Origin: SZUA-229 sp041589175
GTDB lineage: Bacteria > Pseudomonadota > Gammaproteobacteria > SZUA-229
Length of the DNA: 19,452 nt
Direction of reading: 5' to 3'
Assembly (NCBI GenBank): GCA_041589175.1
Contig: JBFHWF010000045.1
Location: 1-19,452, forward strand
The notes below the pieces were generated by a model, which did not search any database, was not told where the DNA came from, and worked only from the letters and a program-made list of their open reading frames with translations. Positions 6,806 to 13,693 of the stretch are shown piece after piece (the stretch's first letter is position 1; each line of letters opens with the position of its first letter). Both the position numbers and the translations under genes were made by a program.

Positions 6806-7924
6806 GTGCACCAGACAGACACTCATGTGCAAAGCTTCGGCGATTGTCTTCGGCCTTTCATACCCACTATGGGAACTACCCAGAGCCTCCTCGATATACT
6901 CAGTGAACTCAATCAGGAATTTGCTCTGCGCACCCAGAGCAGGCTAATGTTCGAGGAGCTTCTGCATCACTTCCTTACCCTGACTGAGTCGGAATATGGT
7001 TTTATTGGTCAGCGCCTGATCGCCGCTGATGGCTCTCCCTACCTGCTCTCGAATGCGCTCACAAATATCGCCTGGAATGAGGAAACGCGCCGTTTATATG
7101 AGGATCAGTATGACACCGGGCTGAAATTCTACAAGCTCGATAGCCTGTATGGCGCGGTTATCGTACATGGCACTCCCCTGATATCTAACACTCCCACTTC
7201 TGACCCCAGAGCCGGTGGCATCCCTGACGGCCACCTCCCCCTGCAATCATTTATGGGTATTCCGCTGTATATTGCCGATCAGTTTCTCGGTATGGTCGGT
7301 GTTGCAAACCGCCAGGGTGGCTATGATGTCTCCCTGCTGGACTTCCTGCGCCCACTGACCAACAGTACCGCCGCCCTTATCCATGCAGCACGTATGGAGG
7401 ACATCGCGACCCACGATCATCTCACCGGCGTCGCTAACCGACGACTGCTGGATCAGACCTTCGTGACCGAGATCAGTCGGCATAAGCGACATAAACTGGA
7501 TATCTCCCTGCTGTTACTCGATGCCGATTTTTTCAAAGCGATCAACGATACCTATGGACATACCTGTGGAGACCGAACATTAATCAACCTGGCTCAGCAT
7601 ATATCAAAGCGTATCCGTGCCGAAGACATGGTCGCCCGTTATGGCGGTGAAGAATTCGCCATTCTGCTACCCAATACCTCCTTGAGCAGTGCCACTGCCC
7701 TCGCCCAGAATCTTCGTAAAACAATCAGCGAACAACGGCTGGTCTCACTCAGCCAGAAAGATCCGATTCAGCTCACCGTCAGTATTGGTGTTGCCACCCT
7801 GGCCGGTGAAGAGGCGAGCGATGCTGATACGCTGCTAAAACATGCCGATATAGCACTCTATCAGGCTAAGCGTGAAGGTCGTAACCGTGTGGTTCAGTAT
7901 GACTCCAGTTTAAACGCCCTCTGA
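6806..7924 (+). CDS. GAF-GGDEF diguanylate cyclase
   Basis: It is predicted to make cyclic di-GMP from two GTP in the cytoplasm. The N-terminal sensory region (about residues 25-185) has GAF-like features: SLLDILSELN, then YGFIGQRL, and SFMGIPLYIADQFLGMVGVANRQGGY. The GGDEF domain begins at DHLTGVANRR (194-203). Its active-site signature is GGEEF at 270-274, a catalytically competent form. RAED at 261-264, five residues upstream, is the canonical RxxD inhibitory site, so product feedback is expected. There is no membrane segment. The start is GTG 6806, with AGGA eight bases upstream; a later in-frame ATG (MGTTQS) would also keep all domains. The 372-aa length is ordinary. What the GAF domain senses is not visible. 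No downstream partner shares its transcript obviously, since selD has its own -10-like element. Confidence 0.92.
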   Translation: MHQTDTHVQSFGDCLRPFIPTMGTTQSLLDILSELNQEFALRTQSRLMFEELLHHFLTLTESEYGFIGQRLIAADGSPYLLSNALTNIAWNEETRRLYEDQYDTGLKFYKLDSLYGAVIVHGTPLISNTPTSDPRAGGIPDGHLPLQSFMGIPLYIADQFLGMVGVANRQGGYDVSLLDFLRPLTNSTAALIHAARMEDIATHDHLTGVANRRLLDQTFVTEISRHKRHKLDISLLLLDADFFKAINDTYGHTCGDRTLINLAQHISKRIRAEDMVARYGGEEFAILLPNTSLSSATALAQNLRKTISEQRLVSLSQKDPIQLTVSIGVATLAGEEASDADTLLKHADIALYQAKREGRNRVVQYDSSLNAL

Positions 7925-7980
7925 GCCGTTCTCCTGATCTGAAAACCATCATTCAGCCTATACGAAGCCACCACTTCCCG

Positions 7981-7986
7981 TATAAT
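7981..7986 (+). promoter_or_regulatory. Likely -10 element of the selD-mnmH operon
   Basis: TATAAT lies 33 bases before the selD ATG in a short gap after the GGDEF gene. No good -35 is seen 16-18 bases upstream, so the call rests on the perfect -10 and its position. Confidence 0.4.
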
Positions 7987-8019
7987 TGCGTTTTTTTAGC
8001 CTATTGAACGCTAAGTCAT

Positions 8020-9057
8020 ATGTCAGATATCAAACTTACCGAGTACAGCCACGGTGCAGGCTGTGGATGTAAAATTGCGCCCGGATTACTGGATGAAATC
8101 CTGCGCAACTCCCGTATCCACCTGAACGATCCCCGCCTGCTGGTGGGTAACGACACCAAAGACGATGCAGCCGTATATGAGCTTGCAGATGGTCGTTGTG
8201 TCGTTAGTACCACCGACTTTTTCATGCCGATTGTGGATGATCCTTTTGAGTTCGGCCAGATCGCAGCAACCAATGCCATTAGTGACATCTATGCCATGGG
8301 CGGTAAGCCATTGATGGCAATCGCTATTTTTGGCTGGCCAATCAGCAAGCTGGGACCAGAGGTTGCCAGCAGGGTGATTGAAGGTGGCCGTCACGCCTGC
8401 CAGCTGGCGGGTATTCCTCTCGCCGGTGGCCACTCCATCGACGCGCCTGAACCCATCTTTGGTCTTGCCGTAACCGGAGAGGTTCACAAAGATCAACTGA
8501 AACGTAATGATCAGGCAAAAGCGGGTTGTGACCTGTTCCTGACCAAGCCTCTCGGTATTGGTATTCTGACAACAGCGGAAAAAAAGAAACTGCTCAAGCC
8601 GGAACATCGCCGCATCGCCCCAGATACCATGTGCCAGCTAAATACACCGGGCGCATCGTTTGCGCAGTTGCCCTATGTCACCGCCATGACCGATGTGACG
8701 GGTTTTGGTCTGCTGGGCCACCTCACTGAAATATGTGAAGGTAGTCATGTACGTGCACAAATCCACTTCGATGCCGTCCCTCGCCTACCCCACGTGGATG
8801 AGTACCTGGCACAGGGCTGTTCACCGGGTGGTGCACAACGTAACTTCGACAGTTATGGGCATAAGCTTGGGCCAATTGACGAAAGCCGTAAAAAGATTCT
8901 CTGCGATCCACAAACCTCCGGCGGCTTATTAGTTGCTGTCGAAAATAATCACCGCGACGCCTTTATAGAACATGCCATGGGTCTCGGCCTTACATTACAG
9001 CCACTGGGTACACTCCTTGAAGCTGACGCTGATCAACCACTGGTAACGGTGATCTAA
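8020..9057 (+). CDS. selD: SelD, selenide water dikinase (selenophosphate synthetase)
   Basis: SelD makes selenophosphate from selenide and ATP, the selenium donor for selenocysteine and for 2-selenouridine in tRNA. The glycine-rich active-site loop SHGAGCGCK contains Cys15 and Lys18, matching E. coli Cys17/Lys20. The residue is encoded as Cys (TGT), not selenocysteine. ATP/metal motifs DDAAVY, STTDFF, GGHSIDAPEP and the C-terminal DPQTSGGLL are all present, so the enzyme looks intact at 345 aa. The stop codon is one base before the mnmH ATG, so the two are almost certainly cotranscribed and translationally coupled. No selA, selB or selenocysteine tRNA is in the window, so here its evident client is the tRNA-modifying enzyme. 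The start is the ATG at 8020, as the family N-terminus requires. Confidence 0.97.
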   Translation: MSDIKLTEYSHGAGCGCKIAPGLLDEILRNSRIHLNDPRLLVGNDTKDDAAVYELADGRCVVSTTDFFMPIVDDPFEFGQIAATNAISDIYAMGGKPLMAIAIFGWPISKLGPEVASRVIEGGRHACQLAGIPLAGGHSIDAPEPIFGLAVTGEVHKDQLKRNDQAKAGCDLFLTKPLGIGILTTAEKKKLLKPEHRRIAPDTMCQLNTPGASFAQLPYVTAMTDVTGFGLLGHLTEICEGSHVRAQIHFDAVPRLPHVDEYLAQGCSPGGAQRNFDSYGHKLGPIDESRKKILCDPQTSGGLLVAVENNHRDAFIEHAMGLGLTLQPLGTLLEADADQPLVTVI

Positions 9058-9058
9058 T

Positions 9059-10201
9059 ATGACTGATTCGATCAGCAAACACACATCGTTTACACAGGAT
9101 CTTCCACAACTGGATGATTTTCGTAAACTGTTTCTAAAACGGATTCCCATGCTGGATGTTCGTGCCCCCATCGAATATGAGCAGGGTGCATTTCCAACGT
9201 CAATAAACCTGCCGTTAATGAATAATGCTGAGCGTGAAGCGGTTGGTATCAAATACAAGGACATGGGCCAGGATGAGGCTATCACACTGGGCCATCAGCT
9301 GGTCAGTGGAGACGTTAAAGAACAACGCGTGCAGCAATGGGTTAAGTTTTTTGAAGATAACCCCGATGGTTTACTCTACTGCTTTCGTGGTGGTATGCGT
9401 TCTAAAATTACGCAGCAATGGATTTATGATGCGACGGGTAAAATCTTTCCTCGGGTAAAAGGTGGCTACAAAGCCATGCGTCGCTTCCTGATCAATGAAC
9501 TGGAACGCTCCACGGAAATGATCAAGCCCATTATGCTGGGTGGTCGCACGGGTATTGGTAAAACCGAATGCTTGCAGGAGGTGCGGCAAACCATAGACCT
9601 GGAAGGTTTATATCATCACCGGGGTTCTGTGTTTGGTAAACATGCCGACCCGCAACCCTCACAGATCGACATCGAAAATACCTTATCAATAAAACTCATG
9701 GAACTGCGCCACCTCGGCTTTGAATATCTTCTGTTTGAAGATGAAGCGGCAAATATTGGTTCACGCCGTATTCCAGAAGTTCTGTTTGATAAATTCAAAC
9801 AATCGCCACTGATTTTACTGCAAGCATCAGTGGAGGAACGTGTTGATATCACCTTTCGTGAATACATTGTTGAAGCTCTCAAAGAACACCAGCATTTTCA
9901 CGGCGAAGACGAAGGCTGGCAAAGCTGGGCAGATTATCTCCATTTCTGTTTTGACAAAATTCAACGTCGCCTGGGTGGCGTTCGATATCAACAGTTAAAA
10001 GATTTGCTTGGCAGAGCACTCGAAGCACATCGGGTACGTGGCGATACGTCTCTACATCGCGAATGGATAGAGCGCTTACTGGTAGACTATTACGATCCCA
10101 TGTACGACTATCAGATTTCTAAAAAAACAGATCGGGTTGTATTTCAGGGTAATCGTGCTGACGTTCTGGCTTATCTCAGTACGGAATACCAGTTGCGATA
10201 G
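9059..10201 (+). CDS. mnmH: MnmH/SelU, tRNA 2-selenouridine synthase
   Basis: MnmH replaces the sulfur of 2-thiouridine at tRNA wobble position 34 with selenium from selenophosphate, through a geranylated intermediate. The N-terminal rhodanese domain (about 15-135) carries PMLDVRAPIEYEQGAFP and the active loop YCFRGGMRS with catalytic Cys108. The C-terminal P-loop domain starts at GRTGIGKT (162-169), followed by EDEAANIGSRRIP, the conserved SelU segment. Length 380 aa compares with 364 in E. coli YbbB. The gene starts one base after selD stops, so the selenium donor and its user are made together. Its substrates already carry the C5 side chain that MnmE and MnmG build, and those genes flank this region. 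Identification is certain from the combined rhodanese and P-loop layout. Confidence 0.96.
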   Translation: MTDSISKHTSFTQDLPQLDDFRKLFLKRIPMLDVRAPIEYEQGAFPTSINLPLMNNAEREAVGIKYKDMGQDEAITLGHQLVSGDVKEQRVQQWVKFFEDNPDGLLYCFRGGMRSKITQQWIYDATGKIFPRVKGGYKAMRRFLINELERSTEMIKPIMLGGRTGIGKTECLQEVRQTIDLEGLYHHRGSVFGKHADPQPSQIDIENTLSIKLMELRHLGFEYLLFEDEAANIGSRRIPEVLFDKFKQSPLILLQASVEERVDITFREYIVEALKEHQHFHGEDEGWQSWADYLHFCFDKIQRRLGGVRYQQLKDLLGRALEAHRVRGDTSLHREWIERLLVDYYDPMYDYQISKKTDRVVFQGNRADVLAYLSTEYQLR

Positions 10202-10254
10202 CGTTCTATCAGGTCTGCTAGCATCCATGCTTAATCCCGTTTGATGTCATACCG

Positions 10255-11054
10255 TCATCGTCTTTTCTTTTTACGATATCCCATGGATATAAGACCGACT
10301 AAGCCACTGATCAAAAACCAGATGGATGCGGGTAATGGAACCACACTGGTACCTACAATCCATGCACCATAAATAGGATCCTGTTGATACACAAATGCTT
10401 CTTCGGCACTATCCAGCTTGATTACGGTATCTATAGTTGGCATATCCGGCGTCCCGGTATAATCAAATATACTGTAGTCCAGTGCTTCATGCGTATCGAA
10501 TGTTTTAACGATGTAGTTACAATTACCCAGTATTAAACAGTCAATAGAACTCCTGTCTTCTACCCAACGTGTCACAGTTTGTGGTGCATCAACAATACCA
10601 CTCCAGTGAACCACTGTATTTGTCACAACAGTGTCATTACAGGGATTTGAATAACCAAGAATCGGAATACTGATTCCACATGTTGGGTCCATATCCGGTA
10701 TTGTATAACTTTGTTGTTCTGTGTAGGTTGGTAAAAAGTAATTCTCTATTTCTCCATAATTATTCGTCAGTAAGGCGTTCACCCTTTCGTAACTCGCCAG
10801 TGCCCAGTTATTCAGCCCCATCGCTTGAGCGTCATTTAACGCTGCAATACTGGAGACAACATCGGAATAATTAACAGCGGAATAGTAACCCGTACCATTT
10901 GTATAAAGTTGATACCAGTAATCCCCCGTGGCATCATCTTCAATGACCTGGTACCCCCATACGGGGTCTATATGAGTGTACAACGCTGCATGTGAATATT
11001 AGATAAAGACAGGCTTAATAGCAGTATCATAGCGCAATAAATATTCCTTCCCAT
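10255..11054 (-). pseudogene. VPLPA-CTERM (PEP-CTERM-like) exported protein, frameshifted in its signal peptide
   Basis: The main frame (10255-10983) ends in VVPLPASIWFLISGLVGL and an Arg/Lys cluster, the VPLPA-CTERM sorting signal: motif, membrane helix, basic tail. Such proteins are exported and then processed by an exosortase-type enzyme, which must lie elsewhere in the genome. The mature region is rich in Tyr, Asn and Asp, with four cysteines, and is otherwise unrecognised. It has no plausible start of its own: the frame opens at TTG 10983 after an in-frame TAA at 11001-10999. A different frame has GGAGG, five bases, then ATG 11054, and begins MGRNIYCAMILLLSLSLS, a clear signal peptide, but stops after 28 codons. 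Adding one base near 10990-10998 would join them as a signal peptide ending in HAAL, a good signal-peptidase I context. So this is either a broken gene or a one-base sequencing error. Confidence 0.78.
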
Positions 11055-11301
11055 AATAGCCTCCTTGTTATTGCCTTGTTTCATTATGATCCAGCAAATA
11101 GCTGCTATTATTTGACGCCTGCATTTCCATTTTTCGGTTGCGCCTGATCAACAAAAATCACTCAATCATATTCAATTATTTTATCTGTTTTATTAGTTGA
11201 TCTTATTATTTATTGTATTCAAGCTGTTTTTCTCATGTACCTGTTTTGTTTAACATGTTACTTTTATTCATGTTATTTCGACTATCTACGAGAATAAGCC
11301 C

Positions 11302-11577
11302 ATGTCAGACCTCACTGACCAGTATATTTCCAGTCATTCAAAGAGCCAGATTGTCGGGTTTATCCTGGCTCTGTTGTTTGGTCCAATAGGCTTATTTTAT
11401 AGTAACTGGGTCATGGCTTTAGTGTTGACCGGTATTGCTGTTGCTGCTTTTAGTACTATCATCGCTCCTGTTGCCTGCTGGGGGCTTTCACTACTTTTAA
11501 CGTTTTATTTAGTTTCTCGCTATAATCGAAAGGTCATTGCCACCGCGATGTTGCATCAATCATCTGCAAGGGACTAA
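11302..11577 (+). CDS. Small two-helix membrane protein, function unknown
   Basis: The 91-residue product has a polar N-terminus, two hydrophobic segments (about 17-33 and 36-53) joined tightly, and a third hydrophobic run (about 55-71) before a basic and polar tail. The motif LALLFGPIGLFYSNWVMALV resembles the glycine-Pro hairpins of small inner-membrane proteins, but I recognise no family. The start is ATG 11302, with only a weak purine-rich GAGAATAAG upstream. Coding character is supported by a strong intrinsic terminator 22 bases after the stop and by intergenic-looking AT-rich sequence before it. It stands alone between the divergent VPLPA-CTERM gene and the convergent mnmE unit, so context gives no function. 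Confidence 0.7.
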   Translation: MSDLTDQYISSHSKSQIVGFILALLFGPIGLFYSNWVMALVLTGIAVAAFSTIIAPVACWGLSLLLTFYLVSRYNRKVIATAMLHQSSARD

Positions 11578-11599
11578 AGCGTCCTTAACTCCATTTAAT

Positions 11600-11633
11600 A
11601 AAAAACCCCCGGTGTTCAAGCCGGGGGTTTTTT
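11600..11633. terminator. Strong intrinsic terminator after the small membrane protein gene
   Basis: A run of A then CCCCCGG (11600-11612), an eight-base loop, and CCGGGGG followed by six T (11621-11633) form a 13-bp perfect stem with a U-tract. The A-run on the other side makes it usable from the minus strand too, where it would end the mnmE unit, although it lies 130 bases beyond that unit's last stop. Confidence 0.93.
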
Positions 11634-11764
11634 CGATGCCCTTTAGTCAGGGTTTACTAGCCATTATATTATTCAACAAGGCATTGATTTATCTACTGTC
11701 TGTATGTGTTTTTTATGGTTGTTACTACACCGTTTTAAACCCATTCTCTGGTAGAGATAAATCA

Positions 11765-12238
11765 TCAATCATAGATAAATCCATTTTCAATATCTTTTTT
11801 TATCAGTTCATACACTCGGTCACCATACTCGATATTCATGATGTACAGAATATATTTCCAGCCTTTTTCCGGATTTTTAAAATAAGCTCCGGAAATATTT
11901 TTCATGGGCTGGCCCGAGTTATCGGCTATGGATATGGTCATCAGCACATCGGGTACATTCAGCTCATACTGGCGAAATAACTGATCGATCTTATGTTCGG
12001 GTATATTGAATTCCTGCAGAACATTACGCCTGAATTTCACCTTGATCAGCTCGGTATTCGCCCGTTCATTCAGGTCATGTAGCATCTGGTCCAGTTCTTC
12101 GTCACCGGTATTGGGTGTGTAGACATCCGGGCGTTTTGGCTTATACGCTTCGGTTGGTGATTTTATTTCATCTTTTGCGAAGGCCGGCTGGCACATCACA
12201 CAGGCGATCAGGATTCCGATTAAGCCATATGCACGCAT
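11765..12238 (-). CDS. Small exported protein of unknown function, coupled to mnmE
   Basis: The 157-aa product begins with a typical Sec signal peptide: basic start, hydrophobic core LIGILIACVM, and a QPAFA-KD cleavage context giving a mature protein from about residue 22. The mature part is charged and predicted mostly helical, with LDQMLHDLNERAN and VLQEFNIPEHKIDQLFRQYEL, then a more beta-like section MTISIADNSGQPMKNISGAYF and a C-terminal helix with KGWKYILYIMNIEYGDRVYEL. There is no lipobox at the cleavage site and no further membrane segment, so it should be periplasmic or secreted. I recognise no family. It starts two bases after the mnmE stop, with AGGT eight bases upstream inside mnmE, so it is translated from the mnmE message. 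Confidence 0.8.
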   Translation of the reverse strand: MRAYGLIGILIACVMCQPAFAKDEIKSPTEAYKPKRPDVYTPNTGDEELDQMLHDLNERANTELIKVKFRRNVLQEFNIPEHKIDQLFRQYELNVPDVLMTISIADNSGQPMKNISGAYFKNPEKGWKYILYIMNIEYGDRVYELIKKDIENGFIYD

Positions 12239-12240
12239 AG

Positions 12241-13596
12241 TTATTTACCTATACAGAAACTGGAGAATATCCGTCCGAGTAGATCATCCGATGTAAACTC
12301 ACCGGTAATCTGGTTGAGCTGTTCCTGCGCTAAGCGCAGTTCTTCCGCCATCAACTCACCGGCATGGAGCTCTATTAAATTATAGCGGGCATTTTGCAAA
12401 TGGTTATCCGCCTGTTGCAACGCATCGATATGCCGCCTGCGTGCCATAAAACGCCCTTCATTACTCTGTTCATAGCCCATGCAGGTTTTAAGGTGTTCCT
12501 TTAATAGCGCCATACCCTCACCGCTTTTCGCACTCAGGGCGATATCGGTTTCATTTTCCGTGATAATTATTTCGGGATTACGTTTAGACAGGTCAATCTT
12601 GTTGAAGATCCGGGTGACCCCGATATGGCTGGGCAGTTTATCCTCTATAGCCAGGTGATCATTTTCTCGCTGAGTATCATCCACCAGCAACAGGATACGA
12701 TCCGCCTGCTCGATTTCCTTCCATGCCCGACGCACACCTTCCTGCTCGACAGGGTCATCACTTTCCCGCAAGCCAGCCGTGTCGATCACATGTAATGGCA
12801 GTCCATCGATCTGGATATGCTCCCTGAGGACATCCCGGGTGGTGCCGGCAATATCGGTAACAATTGCCGATTCTTTTCCTGCCAGCTGATTCAGCAAGCT
12901 GGACTTACCGGCATTAGGTCGGCCTGCGATGACCAGCGTCATACCCTCACGTAGCAGGCTGCCTTGCCTGGCGGAGCGAAATACCTGGTTGAGGGCCTGT
13001 TCGATAACGCTGAGTTTTGCCTCAACTTTACCGTCACTGAGAAAATCAATTTCTTCCTCGGGAAAATCCAGGGAGGCTTCCACATAAAGCCTTAACTCAA
13101 TCAGCTGCTCTACCAGCTGATGTATATTTGCGGAAAACTCTCCCTGCAGTGAACGCACGGCGGCTTTTGCAGCTTCTTCCGATTCTGCCTCAATCAGATC
13201 GGCAACTGCCTCTGCCTGTGCCAGGTCTATTTTGTCATTCAGAAAGGCCTGTTCGCTAAATTCTCCTGCTCTGGCTGGACGCGCCCCTAGCTGTAGCACC
13301 CGTGCGAGTAGCATATCCAGCACAACCGGGCCACCATGTGCCTGCAGCTCCAGTATGTCCTCACCGGTAAAAGAATTGGGCCTGGCAAATAACAGTGCAA
13401 TTCCGCTGTCGATGATATCGCCGCTGGCATTTCTGAATGGCAGATAGTCTGCCTTTCGCACTTCTGGCAGTTTTCCAAGAACTTTAGCTGCAATTTCGTG
13501 ACTTTTAGGCCCAGATACCCGCACAATACCAACACCGCCCTTACCAGGAGCGGTGGCTATTGCGGCGATGGTGTCCATATTGCTTGTGTTTGTCAT
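12241..13596 (-). CDS. mnmE: MnmE (TrmE), tRNA-modifying GTPase
   Basis: MnmE is a potassium-activated, dimerising GTPase that supplies the methylene carbon from tetrahydrofolate and, with MnmG, modifies wobble U34. The N-terminal folate-binding domain starts DTIAAIATAPGKGGVGIVRVSG. The G domain is inserted in a helical region: G1 GRPNAGKSS at 225-233, G2 within AGTTRD at 250-255, G3 DTAG at 272-275, and G4 NKID at 332-335. The protein ends SFCIGK, the invariant CxGK tail with its catalytic-region cysteine. Length 451 aa is normal (E. coli 454). ATG 13596 is used; an in-frame ATG six codons later is also possible, since relatives vary there and neither has a good ribosome site. It follows yidC after a terminator and is followed directly by a small exported protein gene. 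Confidence 0.98.
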   Translation of the reverse strand: MTNTSNMDTIAAIATAPGKGGVGIVRVSGPKSHEIAAKVLGKLPEVRKADYLPFRNASGDIIDSGIALLFARPNSFTGEDILELQAHGGPVVLDMLLARVLQLGARPARAGEFSEQAFLNDKIDLAQAEAVADLIEAESEEAAKAAVRSLQGEFSANIHQLVEQLIELRLYVEASLDFPEEEIDFLSDGKVEAKLSVIEQALNQVFRSARQGSLLREGMTLVIAGRPNAGKSSLLNQLAGKESAIVTDIAGTTRDVLREHIQIDGLPLHVIDTAGLRESDDPVEQEGVRRAWKEIEQADRILLLVDDTQRENDHLAIEDKLPSHIGVTRIFNKIDLSKRNPEIIITENETDIALSAKSGEGMALLKEHLKTCMGYEQSNEGRFMARRRHIDALQQADNHLQNARYNLIELHAGELMAEELRLAQEQLNQITGEFTSDDLLGRIFSSFCIGK

Positions 13597-13602
13597 AGCG
13601 TT

Positions 13603-13608
13603 ATTCTA
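13603..13608 (-). promoter_or_regulatory. Possible -10 element directly before mnmE
   Basis: On the minus strand TAGAAT stands six bases before the mnmE ATG, after the yidC terminator. No good -35 is visible. If functional, transcription would begin at about the start codon, giving a nearly leaderless message. Confidence 0.25.
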
Positions 13609-13634
13609 ACGAGCACTGGTCATATCGAAAATAA

Positions 13635-13674
13635 AAAAACGCCGGCAGGGCGTAAATCCACTGCCGGCGTTTTT
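13635..13674. terminator. Intrinsic terminator between yidC and mnmE
   Basis: AAAAACGCCGGCAG (13635-13648) pairs perfectly with CTGCCGGCGTTTTT (13661-13674) around a 12-base loop. On the minus strand it lies just after the yidC stop and gives GC stem plus T-run. It therefore separates the rpmH-rnpA-yidD-yidC transcript from mnmE, unless read-through occurs. Confidence 0.9.
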
Positions 13675-13693
13675 ATTTAGTGCTGAATAATAA

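Noticed and set aside
8059..8073. Selenocysteine (in-frame TGA) in SelD
   Set aside because: Both codons in the GCGCK loop are TGT, and no in-frame TGA occurs.
11537..11980. Plus-strand reading frame running through the terminator at 11600-11633
   Set aside because: It overlaps the terminator and is antisense to the exported protein with a clear signal peptide.
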